Shown in pieces: positions 22,921 through 32,649 of a DNA stretch of 64,000 bases (positions are counted from its first letter, which is position 1; each line of letters opens with the position of its first letter). The position numbers were made by a program, and so were the translations under genes. The notes under the pieces were generated by a model that was not told where the DNA came from, did not search any database, and saw only the letters and a list, made by a program, of their open reading frames with translations. This stretch comes from Rhynchopus euleeides (lineage: Eukaryota > Euglenozoa > Diplonemea > Diplonemida > Diplonemidae), in contig OY723265.1 in assembly GCA_963210315.1 (NCBI GenBank), forward strand, positions 1,736,001-1,800,000. The letters run 5' to 3'.

Positions 22921-24882
22921 ATATTTTTTCCCCAAATTCCTATTTTCATTCCGTGAAATAGATACACGCCTGGCTTGAAGTGGTGTATTTTTTTTGTTTT
23001 TTGCCGCGGAGTTCGAAAAAACTATACATGCCTGCGCAGGTCGGTGCGCTGTGTCCGAATTGGCCAAATTTGATCTTTCGTTTCTCCTGAGGAGTTTCGT
23101 TTCGCCGACTGTTTCGCACTGCCAGGAATCTCAAACAACCATAGCGGGGGACGAGGGGGGAGGTAGGAAGGGCGGGGAGGGTGGCTTGAGCATACTCCTC
23201 ACACAGCAAGGCTTTGCGGCGAGTTGCTTTATGTTATGACCCCCGGCTGTGGCGCACAGACAACCAAGCCCCATTTATTTGTTACGCACCATCGAAGGGT
23301 GCTCTACACACCGTTCTTCTTCATCAGGGCTTGGGTTGATCGAGAGGTGCGGAAAAGGCCGAAGTTGTTACTTTCCACAAGCCCTGCCTGCTGTTGTGCG
23401 AAGGGGCTGCTTTTCATACAGTGTGCTGCACGGCAAAGGCAAACATTCGCCCGTTTTCCCCCCGACGCACACTCTCCATCTAAACGTGATTTAGCGCACC
23501 GCGTATGCAGCGAGGAACGTGCCGGAGGGTGGCGGTGTTGGGCACCAAGGCATCAGCCGCATGCAATACATATTAGCACGATCCTTCCCATACAGGGAGC
23601 CGTATCGATGAAGTATTGCCCTGTCTCTCCCTCTATCTCTCTCGCATGCTTGAAGTGTGAATGTCCCCGTGAAAGTACATTCACACCCCCCTCGAGGTGC
23701 CACTTACTTTACCACGCGCGGACCCGTTCTTCTCTCACTATCCGGCGACTTATGTTGCAAAAGAACCGAATCTGGCGCAATTTTTTTCTTGTGTTGAATC
23801 AGAATACAAAGCAACCGCGGCACAAGTTTCGCTATCCTCGCAGAAGAAGCTGAAGGCAGAAAGGCTGAAGGGCTGAAGGGCGCGCGCAAGAGAAGAAATG
23901 TGTGTGGGGGGGAGGGAGGGCGTCACATGTGGCGGAGAGGTCAAGTGTTGCACGGCACGCGGGGAGTTGGGTAGATGCCGAAAATATTGCAACCGTGCCT
24001 GCCTGGGGTGATCAACTGTGTGTGTGCACAGCGGAGCTCGCATTCAAGAGCAGGCGCTCTCGTTGTGTTCTCCGCTGGAATATTTTCAAGATTCGCATGA
24101 TGATGTGTGTGTGTGTGCGTGCATGCCAGTGGGGTGGACGGGGTGGCGGGGAGGGGGGCACGGCTCCCCATGCCCCCTTCCCCCTTTCAGTCGGGCTTTC
24201 TGCCAATCTCAATGGCTGTGAGATATGCGTGGTGCGTGCTGCCATGTCACACAAACAGTGGTTGTTTGTCTTTCTCACCCAACGGGCTGCTGACTGTTGC
24301 CGATGCGTGAACCATCTGCCGTATATCTTGTCTGTGGGGCATCCAGCCCCAGCATGGGCCGAGCCAGGTCTTCAGCAATACACAGGGGTGGTGTGGGTAC
24401 TACCCGGTGCTGAAAGGGAAGGGTTTCTCTGTTTGGTGGTTGATGGACTGCGCCCGACCAACGAGAGAGTTGTGCACGGGCCCCATACGGGGCTATGCTT
24501 CCCACCAGCCCAGATCCCTCCAACCCCCCTCCCCACCCACCCAACCTGCATGGCAAGATAACCGATGATCAGGATGATGACGAAGGCAATTGGTGCCCCT
24601 GAAAAGGCCGATTAACGTAGTTCTTACTTAGTGGAGTTTCTCGTTAGGGACCCACTTCGATGTGTGTCGGAAAGTGTCACGTGCTTCGTGCCCTTGTGCT
24701 CCTCACTCACGACACCATCAGCAGGAGTGTGAGTGTGGAAGCGTCAACGCAACCTTGGTGAGGCAAGCGATACCCCTAATCTCCTTCCCCACTTCACCCC
24801 CAGCCACAACCCAGCAGGGCCGCACACACACACAGGGCGGGGTGCTGTGACGTGGCCCCTTCCCCACCCCTTTGGATGCACA
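22921..24882. other. Spacer before the ADP-ribosyltransferase-like gene
   Basis: No coding exon could be supported on either strand. Contains GT- and GA-rich simple sequence. The last 100 bp include CACCCCCAGCCACAACCCAGCAG, with several candidate acceptors for the next gene. Confidence 0.55.
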
Positions 24883-26832
24883 ATGCGGGGCTCACCCCCG
24901 CAGTCGCAGCGAAGACGGGGGCAGCACACCCCGCCGACCCCCGCAACCGATAGGTTCTACACCGTGGCCCCATCCACCCCGCCTGTCAACGGGGCCGCAC
25001 ACCCCCCGCCGCACCACCCCCACCACCACCACGCCCCCTCCTGCACACCGCCCCCCGCCCGGGGTCACCCCTCGCCACGGCAGCACGGCAGGCACGGCAC
25101 AGCCCCTCGGACTCCAACTCCAACTCCGGCACAGCTGCAGCCTGTTCTGATGTACCCCTCGCAGGAGGTCACCCTGAGGCAGGTTGTGCACGAGGTGCCC
25201 GTGTCCGCCCTCCCGCCTGACCTGGCAGGGGCGCTGCGCGGCGGGGAGGGGGGTGTTGCGTCGAGCACTACGCCTCAAGGCAGTGCCGCTCTGCCCGCTG
25301 CCCAACACCACTATGGGCTGCTGGGGTACACAGGGGTGTCGCCTGTGCGGGCCAACCGTGGCTCACCCGCTGCGCTCCGGATGGACCAACGCCTGAGGGT
25401 TGCGCAGGGCAGCGCGTCGCAGAGCGTGCACAGCAGCGATGCCTACAGCCTGCGGCGTGTGTTTGTCGAGGCGGATGCCCTGCGCGCATTGCAGCTCATT
25501 GCGGATGAAGGTATCCAGGCGTTGGTTCAGATCCGCGTTGCTGCGGCAGAGCTGACGCCGTGGTCTGCTGACCAGCGTGAGGCACGCCGGAGGGCGCAGA
25601 TGCTTGCGGATGCTGCAGCGGAGGCGATAAGCAATGCAGACGAGGAGTTTGTTGATGAAGGCTCGGATGACGATGCCATCACCGCGCAGGTCAGCGATGC
25701 GCTCCGCCCGAGCAGCACGGTGTGCCTCGACAAGCAGGCCGCCGACACGACCTCCTCATGCATTGTGTCCGATAAATCCGCCGTGATCCTCTCAAGGTGG
25801 ATCGCGCGGGAGTGGCTCAGCAAGAAGGGCTCCATCCTCACGGAGCTGCTGCAGAACCTGCAGTCCCCACACGACGATAAAATCCTGGTGATCGCCAAGG
25901 CGGCGGACATCCTCAAGCAGCGCACCCCCGGCCTGGTTGGGTGCAGCAAGATCGAGCTCTTTGTGATGGCGCTCTACACCATGGCGGGGCCTGACATCGA
26001 CAGGCTCATGGGGTACCGCGACGCACCCCACTCCGACGACACGAAGAGGTGGGAGAAGTACACCCCGCGGAATGAACCCATGTTTCGCGTTATAAACGGG
26101 GCGATGCGCGCAGCCGGGACGACAGGCACCCTGAAGCCCAACGAATGGCCCTGGAAGCAGATCCGCATGTGGGTGAAATGCATTGTACTCCTCACAGCTC
26201 TGGCATCTAAAGGTGGAAAATACACTGTCAGCAGAGGGCTTGCCGGCCTCCCCTCCAGCGTGGTGCAGGATCATATGGAGTTGCGGCAGGGGGATCGGCT
26301 GATCTGGACAGCTCCGAGCAGCTGTGCGTTGGACCCCTCCGTCAGCAAGGCGTACATCGAGGGGAATGCGAACAACGCGACAAGGCAGGAGGGGGGGAGC
26401 CTGCTGTTTGAGGTGACGAGCCACTGCGGGCTGCCCCTGCAGCAGGTGTCGAAGTATCCCAACGAGGCGGAGGTGCTGCTCCCGCCGCTGTCGGAGCTGC
26501 AGCTGCGGCGCATCAAGCACGGCAACTATTCTACCCTGGAGGCGACGGTGCACCCCCGTGTGGGGAGGAAGCTGAAGCAGATCTGCGGCGACGCGGTTGT
26601 CGAGGCGGTGCGCGCCAGCAAGGCTCTGGAGGATGCGGCTGCCCGCCTGAGGGAGGGCGGGCACAGCTCGCGGGAGCGGAGGGGCGCCCGCACCAGCCAC
26701 CACCCCTCGGGGTCTCCGGTGCTCAACCCGACGCGGTGTACCGAGGTCCGCGAGGCTGCGGTGACGGTGTTCCTGTCGGACCAGGCTGAGAAGGAGCGGG
26801 ATTTTGACGAATCTCCCCGCTGGCGGCCGTAG
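24883..26832 (+). CDS. Mono-ADP-ribosyltransferase-fold protein (R-S-E class)
   Basis: Predicted NAD-dependent ADP-ribosyltransferase of 649 residues, intronless. The first 150 residues are Pro/His/Arg-rich low complexity. A central helical region (about 190-400) has no family I recognise. The C-terminal half has the ART layout in order: IELFVMALYTMAGPDIDRLM and FRVINGAMRAAG (helical lobe), then YTVSRGLAGLP with the NAD-site Arg near residue 451. Next is the Ser motif IWTAPSSCALDPSVSKAYI (Ser479/480), in the position of the family's 'STS', and GLPLQQVSKYPNEAEVLLPP with the E-x-E pair (528, 530). The E-A-E-VLLPP ending is very characteristic. All three catalytic motifs are present, so activity is plausible. 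There is no signal peptide, so it probably acts inside the cell. Substrate is unknown. An upstream start at 24733 is less likely (not ATG-supported by context). Confidence 0.8.
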   Translation: MRGSPPQSQRRRGQHTPPTPATDRFYTVAPSTPPVNGAAHPPPHHPHHHHAPSCTPPPARGHPSPRQHGRHGTAPRTPTPTPAQLQPVLMYPSQEVTLRQVVHEVPVSALPPDLAGALRGGEGGVASSTTPQGSAALPAAQHHYGLLGYTGVSPVRANRGSPAALRMDQRLRVAQGSASQSVHSSDAYSLRRVFVEADALRALQLIADEGIQALVQIRVAAAELTPWSADQREARRRAQMLADAAAEAISNADEEFVDEGSDDDAITAQVSDALRPSSTVCLDKQAADTTSSCIVSDKSAVILSRWIAREWLSKKGSILTELLQNLQSPHDDKILVIAKAADILKQRTPGLVGCSKIELFVMALYTMAGPDIDRLMGYRDAPHSDDTKRWEKYTPRNEPMFRVINGAMRAAGTTGTLKPNEWPWKQIRMWVKCIVLLTALASKGGKYTVSRGLAGLPSSVVQDHMELRQGDRLIWTAPSSCALDPSVSKAYIEGNANNATRQEGGSLLFEVTSHCGLPLQQVSKYPNEAEVLLPPLSELQLRRIKHGNYSTLEATVHPRVGRKLKQICGDAVVEAVRASKALEDAAARLREGGHSSRERRGARTSHHPSGSPVLNPTRCTEVREAAVTVFLSDQAEKERDFDESPRWRP

Positions 26833-27472
26833 TGCGGCAGGGTTTCCAAACAATGCGGGGGTGGGTGGGACGATGATGCATGATGTGCTGTTGTAGCAAC
26901 GCCGGGTGAGCCACTGTGTGTGTGTGTGTGTTGATCACTTTTTAGGTGGGTTAACCCTGCACGGGTCCTAGCCCACCCTGTGTGTGTGTGTGTGTCATGA
27001 GAGCTCGCTCGGTGTGACCTACACCAAACCAAGGCAGGTTTACCTGTGTGTGTCTGTGCGGTTGCCACGGGGGGGTGGGCCACCCTGGTGGCGAGGTGCC
27101 AGGTATTCAATGAATATCTGGCTCATCCCCTCCACCCCCCAACGTTCCACCCCCCCTTTCCCCCCCTTCCAGGCAACACGCTAAGGCGAATCTCCCGCTG
27201 CTCTTTTCCCCCAACATGTCTCTCTCCCCCCCCTGCCTTCTATCTCTCTCTTGCAAAGGGTACACAACCCCTGGTTTCAAACACACGCACGCACATCAGC
27301 GGGCAATGTGTATCCATGCAGGTGTTGGCAGACACCACACCCTTTGCTGTGTCCTGTTCAACACACGTGGCTCTTCTTTTGTATCAGTGTAGAGCAACGC
27401 CGAGCAGAATTGATGGTGCGATATCTACTGTTAGACACGCGCCAGTTGAACCATTGTAGTGCTTCATACGCA

Positions 27473-27503
<31 letters not shown>

Positions 27504-28089
27504 CTCACTTCCCCACTCCAAAATCCTGTTGTATTGTATCCATGGTTTCTGGAGGCTTTAGAGGACAGCCCGCTGCCACCAAAAGCGGTGAAAGGGCTCG
27601 GGGGCATCGAAGGATGGAAAATGAAGGGGGGGGGTGAAAAAGGGGCCTCTCGTTGATCTCGGCAGCTGCCTCCTGTCCGTCTCGCAGGCAGGTCAGGCTG
27701 GCGGTTGCCCGATTCCAAAACAGAGGCAGCGGTGTGCCTGAGAGACCCCCTGTCATCCCAACAGGGGCGGTGGGCCTTGAGCTGTGTACGAAGGGGGGGC
27801 TTCTGTTGTTGGGGAGGGGTGTGGTGGAGGCGTTCCCAATGCCCGGGTGCCGTTCCATGATGTCATGCCGGAGCAAAAAAAAACAGCACTGCCTGCTGGG
27901 GGAGTGTATGGTGAAAAAGCAAACAACTGGGGGGGGGGGGTACCGAGCCTGCTGGGAGGCGCATCCGACCCCCCCTCACCCCACCCCACACCCACACCAC
28001 CCCCCCTTCCAATTTTCCTCACGCCTCCTCACACCAACACACGCCATCACCACCACATCACTCTCCCTAACCAGGCCTCCCCCGCAGCG
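26833..28089. other. Spacer with simple repeats
   Basis: Contains (TG)n tracts at about 26915-26931 and 26980-26996, a (TC)n tract at about 27476-27498, a 12-base G run at 27929-27940, and an isolated inverted unit of the satellite seen at the window's 3' end. No gene seen. It ends with CTCTCCCTAACCAG, a good candidate acceptor 20 bp before the next ATG. Confidence 0.6.
26931..26968 (-). repeat. Isolated inverted unit of the 56-bp satellite
   Basis: Reverse complement reads ACCCGTGCAGGGTTAACCC followed by ACCTAAAAAGTGATCAA, matching the array units at 63685-63945. It lacks the AATTAGTAA middle part. Confidence 0.75.
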
Positions 28090-29643
28090 ATGGTGACCGC
28101 TGTGACCACTGCGGATTTTGCGAGTCTCACGACAAAACCCGCGACAGCGAAGGTGCTCTGTGTGCCACGGACATATGAGACCATCCAAGGGGCTATCGAC
28201 GCTGCGAGCGATGGGGACTGCATCTCTCTGTCTAACGGGGTCCACACGCTGTGCGAGCCGCTGCTGGTCGACAAATGCGTGCACATCATCTGCGGTGATG
28301 AGGGCTCCACCGGGGTTGTCATCCGGCTGGACACAACGACCGGCAAGCTCCTCCGCCCGTCGAGCCACATGCTGGTGATCGACTGCCCCAGCTGCCGCAT
28401 CGCAGATGTCACCATCGAGCACATCGGGTCTGAGCCGGACCCCACAACCCTCACCTTCGCCGTGTGGTGCAGGCGGGGCTGCCCCATCTTCGACCAGTGC
28501 AACATCGTGTCCAACATGCACTCTGCGGTGGGCGTCAACGAAGGGACATTCCCCACATTCAAACGGTGCAGCATCGCCGCGAAGGAATACGGCTCCTGGG
28601 TAGGGTCGGGGAAGATCCGGCTCGACAGATGCAGCATCACGGCACACCGGGGGACCTACTGCGATGCCCAGGGATCGGCAGATGTCGAAAACTCCAAATA
28701 TGTCTCCTGCACTGTGGGTGTGGAGTGCCTGGACACATGCTCTGTGGATATTCACGGCACCTCCTTTATCGACCCTGGAGAGGCTGGGGTCTACTGCGCA
28801 GGGAGCGCAGGCAGCCATCAGCCGCAGACGGTCCGCCTTGATACCAACCGGTTTATCAGCACGCAGGCGGAGGGGGGCGGGGCGGGTGTTGACGCCGTGG
28901 AGCCAACCGGTGTTGTCGTGGATGCGGCAAAGCCTATCGTGCATAAGAATACGTTCGATGGGTGCAGCCTGTCCATCAGGAATCGGGGGCAGGGTGTCTA
29001 CACCTTCAACACCATCCAGAGGGCGAAGGTCGGGGTGAGGGTGTGCGGCAGGTCGAACCCCGTCCTGAAGCAGAACACCTTCGACGGGTGTGACACGGGG
29101 GTCGTGGTGTCGGGGAAGCTGACCCAGGGCGCCTTCACATCCAACGAGTTTGTGGGGAACAAGACGGCGGTGCAGGTTGCGGACTGCGCCAATCCTTCCC
29201 TGGTGGCGAACCGGGTTGGCAAGGCGGCGGTTGGCCTCGATTTCGTGACGAACGGGAGAGGCAATGTGCGCGGGAATGACGTCTACAGCTGCACGACAGG
29301 GGTGCAGCTCCGCGATGCTGCTGACCCTTTCCTCGAGCAGAACCAGGTGCAGGACTGCACGTTCGGCATATCTGTGAACCATGCGAAGGGGAAGATCCTC
29401 AGCAACAGCGTCCTCCGTTCGGAAGAGACTGGCGTTGTGCTGAGCGGCAGCCAGGGCACCTGGCTTGAGGACAACCGTGTCGGTGAATGCGGGAAGGAGG
29501 GTTTCCTGGCAGTCCACACCTCCAGTGCGACCCTCCTGACGAACAGGGTGTGCGGCAGCAAGCTCGCTGCGATCCAGTGCTCTGAGGACTGCAAATCCAC
29601 CATCCAGCTCCAAGGAAACGAGTTTGAATCAGCCTCCTTCTGA
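28090..29643 (+). CDS. Right-handed parallel beta-helix repeat protein (pectin-lyase-like fold)
   Basis: Intronless, 517 residues. After about 30 residues comes the classic opening of this fold: YETIQGAIDAASDGDCISLS, then LCEPLLVDKCVHIICG. The rest consists of 20-25-residue coils with recurring C/N-x-I/F and 'G.......N.F' patterns, for example NTFDGCSLSIRN, NTFDGCDTGVVVSG, NEFVGNKTAVQV and NDVYSCTTGVQLRD. The pattern resembles the beta-helix of FBXO11/SHCBP1-type and NosD-type proteins. There is no signal peptide, F-box or obvious catalytic Asp cluster, so a binding or scaffold role is more likely than polysaccharide cleavage; this is inference. The start ATG lies just after CTCTCCCTAACCAG|GCC, a strong acceptor-like site. 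Confidence 0.8.
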   Translation: MVTAVTTADFASLTTKPATAKVLCVPRTYETIQGAIDAASDGDCISLSNGVHTLCEPLLVDKCVHIICGDEGSTGVVIRLDTTTGKLLRPSSHMLVIDCPSCRIADVTIEHIGSEPDPTTLTFAVWCRRGCPIFDQCNIVSNMHSAVGVNEGTFPTFKRCSIAAKEYGSWVGSGKIRLDRCSITAHRGTYCDAQGSADVENSKYVSCTVGVECLDTCSVDIHGTSFIDPGEAGVYCAGSAGSHQPQTVRLDTNRFISTQAEGGGAGVDAVEPTGVVVDAAKPIVHKNTFDGCSLSIRNRGQGVYTFNTIQRAKVGVRVCGRSNPVLKQNTFDGCDTGVVVSGKLTQGAFTSNEFVGNKTAVQVADCANPSLVANRVGKAAVGLDFVTNGRGNVRGNDVYSCTTGVQLRDAADPFLEQNQVQDCTFGISVNHAKGKILSNSVLRSEETGVVLSGSQGTWLEDNRVGECGKEGFLAVHTSSATLLTNRVCGSKLAAIQCSEDCKSTIQLQGNEFESASF

Positions 29644-30377
29644 ACTTCTGAAGCACGGTGCTGTGGGGGCCTTCGGGCAGAAATGCAGAGAAGTGAGGAA
29701 TGGTGAACCGCCTCACAAAACTGGCTGCAAAGTGACACAGTTTGACGCACACTGACACAGAGCGAAGGCCCCCTGTGGCGTGAATATGATTAACCTCAAA
29801 CATAAAAAGTCGCCTGTGTCAGTGTGAGAAAGTCGCCTCTCTGCGCCGGAGGGAGTTTAGGTCAATAATGTTGTAGAGTAATGTTGCTGTGTTCTGTCAC
29901 GTTTTCACGTTTTGCGGAAGAAGGGAGGGGGTGGGGGGTGGGGAGAGAGCTGCTGTCGTGATGACCGGCGGGTGCCACTCCTTTTCGCTTCCGCGAGAGG
30001 AGGGGCCAGCTGGTTGCAGACTGCTGCGTGGTGCCTTCTAGTGCACCTTGTGAGGACCGGGTGTCCCGCCTTACTGCACAAAGCGGGTGGGGTGAACCTA
30101 TAGTAGGATGCCACCCCACCCCACTCCGCGCGCACCGCTTCGCTACTATATTTGCGAGCGGAGAACCTTCAGCACATCCTTGAAAACAGCAAAGCGTGCG
30201 CGAAACGAAAAGTGATTCGGGACCTGTTATTGTCAGAGCACTTCTCAGTTTTCCGGGCATATCTGCCATATCTGGTGTTCCACAACCCCTACCACCACCA
30301 CCACCACCGCAGGCAGCCGACCCCCACACCCCACCCCCCCCCCCACACACACACACGACGGCAATGCCACTGCTCTG
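29644..30377. other. Spacer with a third mini-element
   Basis: Holds the 109-bp mini-element (29665-29773), 22 bp after the upstream stop. The remaining sequence is non-coding as far as I can see. It includes (CAC)n and CCCCCACACAC tracts just before the next ATG. Confidence 0.6.
29665..29773 (+). repeat. 109-bp mini inverted-repeat element, copy 3 (diverged)
   Basis: Ends GGGGGCCTTCG and CGAAGGCCCCC are perfect 11-bp inverted repeats, with T-to-C and A-to-G partners relative to copies 1 and 2 (compensatory). The interior AAACTGGCTGCAAAGTGAC aligns with the corresponding part of copy 1. It lies just downstream of the beta-helix stop codon, probably in the 3' UTR. Confidence 0.7.
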
Positions 30378-31868
30378 ATGGGCACGCTGCCCCGACGCTG
30401 CCTCGCCGGGGCAGCACCTGCTGCTGTCGCCGCTGCTGCTTCTTATCCTTCTTCTTCCCCTTCCCCACCACATGGCTGCCCCCCACGCCCGCCCACCCGG
30501 GTACCCCTCCTCGCACAGTCACGCTGGGGCAGCTTTGCTGCTGCTGGGGAGGGCCGCACCCTGGAGCACGGCTACTCCGGCACACAGGGGGGCCTGCAGC
30601 TGCCACACCTCCCGGCAGCATCCGCTGTGGGCGCGTGGTCCGACATCACTGCTGCTTCACACTTCAGGCGCTTCCAACCATTGCTGTATGATCTGTTCGA
30701 AGCGCCCGGCAGGCCTGTGAACCTGGTGCACCGCACCACGGTGCTGCGCCGCATGACGCGGGACCTCTCCACTCTGGAGCACGCAGGCGTCCCCCTCGGG
30801 CCCGAGACCTACACCACCTTCGTCGAGGCCATGACCCGCGCAGGGGTTGCCGGCAGCATCGTCACCGGCATCCCCGACAAGCTCCACTCCCAGGGCCTCC
30901 GCCCCGGCGCCCGGATGTACAACGCGCTGCTGCAGGCACACGCCGCCTTCGGGAAGGCGGAGGAGATGTGGCAGGTCCGCCGCGACATGCGGCGGGACAA
31001 CATCCCCCCTGACGTCCACACCTACAACGCGTGGCTGACGTGCCTCCTCAAGCGGAAGGACTTCGAACAGGTCTGGGTGGCCTACTCTGCTATGAAGTCG
31101 GAAGGTATAGCCCCTATAGACATCACATTCGACAAGCTGATTGCCGCCTGCAGGGGCCTCGACGAGGGGCTGCACGCCATGCGCATGATGCGGGCCGAGG
31201 GCATTGCCGAGAAACCCGGGCACTATGTCAGCCTGCTTTCAGCCTGCAGAAGAGCACCCGACCCGCAGGAGGCGACTGCCGAAGCTGAGCAGGCTATGCA
31301 GCTCACACGCGAGGCCCATCTCGGGCCCAGCGAGCAGCACTTCGACGCGCTGACTTCGGTATATAAGGAGGCTCAGGATTTTGAAGGCGTCACAAAGGTG
31401 ATGGCGGATCGCGTGTCAGAGGGTGTGACCCTCACGCCCCTCTCCTTCGCGCTGTATATATCCGTCTGCGCGGTGAAGGTGCGCAGCCCGGGCGATGCCT
31501 ATGTCGTGAATGCCGAGAAGTGCTTCGCCTTCGCCACCTCCACCGCGGCAAAGGGGTACCCCAAGGTGTACACAGAGATGCTGCGGGTGTATGTCGCTGC
31601 CGGGGATGTCCCCAAGGCGGAGCGGCTGACGGATTCCCTGAAGGGGTCGCTCCGCCGCATCCGGGAGGCGACGTCGTACCTTGTGCTGCTGCTGCGGCTC
31701 TACACAGAGGCGGGGCTGCTGCAGGATGCCGGGGATGTGGAGGGGGACCTCGTGGCCCGCCTGCGGGGGTTTGGATATTCGGAGGAGCACATTGCGCTGA
31801 CTGTGCATGCGTCTCCTCTTCAGAATGCGCGCAATGTGCGCGGGACAGCAGGCAGCCCTGCGCTGTAG
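30378..31868 (+). CDS. Pentatricopeptide repeat (PPR) protein, likely organellar
   Basis: Intronless, 496 residues. The first 100 residues are rich in Arg, Ala, Ser and Pro with almost no acid near the start (MGTLPRRCLAGAAPAAVAAA), as expected for an organelle-targeting presequence. From about residue 130 it shows helical-hairpin repeats of 35-36 residues with PPR hallmarks: TYTTFVEAMTRAGV, RMYNALLQAHAAFGKAEEMW, HTYNAWLTCLLKRKDFEQVW, ITFDKLIAACRGLDEGLHAM. These are followed by more degenerate repeats to about residue 460. PPR proteins bind organellar RNA; the target cannot be read here. It lacks a C-terminal DYW or SMR domain. Its presence suggests a mitochondrion with gene expression. Confidence 0.85.
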   Translation: MGTLPRRCLAGAAPAAVAAAASYPSSSPSPPHGCPPRPPTRVPLLAQSRWGSFAAAGEGRTLEHGYSGTQGGLQLPHLPAASAVGAWSDITAASHFRRFQPLLYDLFEAPGRPVNLVHRTTVLRRMTRDLSTLEHAGVPLGPETYTTFVEAMTRAGVAGSIVTGIPDKLHSQGLRPGARMYNALLQAHAAFGKAEEMWQVRRDMRRDNIPPDVHTYNAWLTCLLKRKDFEQVWVAYSAMKSEGIAPIDITFDKLIAACRGLDEGLHAMRMMRAEGIAEKPGHYVSLLSACRRAPDPQEATAEAEQAMQLTREAHLGPSEQHFDALTSVYKEAQDFEGVTKVMADRVSEGVTLTPLSFALYISVCAVKVRSPGDAYVVNAEKCFAFATSTAAKGYPKVYTEMLRVYVAAGDVPKAERLTDSLKGSLRRIREATSYLVLLLRLYTEAGLLQDAGDVEGDLVARLRGFGYSEEHIALTVHASPLQNARNVRGTAGSPAL

Positions 31869-32649
31869 TTTGCCTGATACATCCTTTGCGCTCTGCAGCA
31901 GCAGAAGGGCGACATGGATGGGGCCCCGCATTGTATGCTTGGCTGTTTTCATTTTGGGCGTGTTGTTGCACACAACTCGCGCTGCTGCAAACAAACGGAG
32001 AGGTGGGTCATGTTGATGTGTGTGTGGGTGTGACCACGCTCTATGTGGGGAGATCCCTGTGCAGATCCTTCCCCACCCGATGTGTGTTGTGTGTATTTTC
32101 TCTGAGGGAGTGCTAGTTTCCTTGCGCTCTCAGGGGGTTCGTTTTGCCTTGCACCCATGCTGGATGGGTGGCAGGGGGGCATGCTGCCAAATCGGTTTAA
32201 ATCGGTTTGCAAAGCCTGTGTCTCGCAGGGGTCAGTCGTCAGGGCTGTGTTGAGGATCGACCGCTTTGCCTGATCCCCCCGGGATCTGCCTTGGGTTGGC
32301 GAGATCGACACAATTGTCCCCCCCACACACTCCTTCCCATCTAAGCCTCCCGTGGGAATTTTCTCCGCCATGATGCCTCACTTGACACAGCCGCCCCACC
32401 CACCCCACACAGGGCAGCGTATCACCCCCGCCCCCTCACCCGAAGCACTTCTGAAGAAGGACACTTCGGGCCCCCACCCCCTCCCCTCCCCTCTCAGATC
32501 GCCGGGAGGGAGGTGATACTGTTTCAGGGACGGTGGTGGCAGGGGGGTGGGGGTGGAGGAGGGGGGGGTGCAACGGGCTGACCCCCACCCTCTCCCCTCT
32601 CCCACCACCACCCCCACCCCCCATCCTTTTTGCTTTTTGCTGAGGCGAG
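31869..32649. other. Spacer before the PUS7-like gene
   Basis: No gene seen. Ends with a pyrimidine tract and CTTTTTGCTGAG six bases before the ATG at 32650, the shortest acceptor-to-ATG gap in the window. Confidence 0.55.

Noticed and set aside
27976-29613. 545-codon minus-strand frame opposite the beta-helix gene
   Set aside because: The plus frame has the recognisable repeat pattern; the antisense frame shows none.
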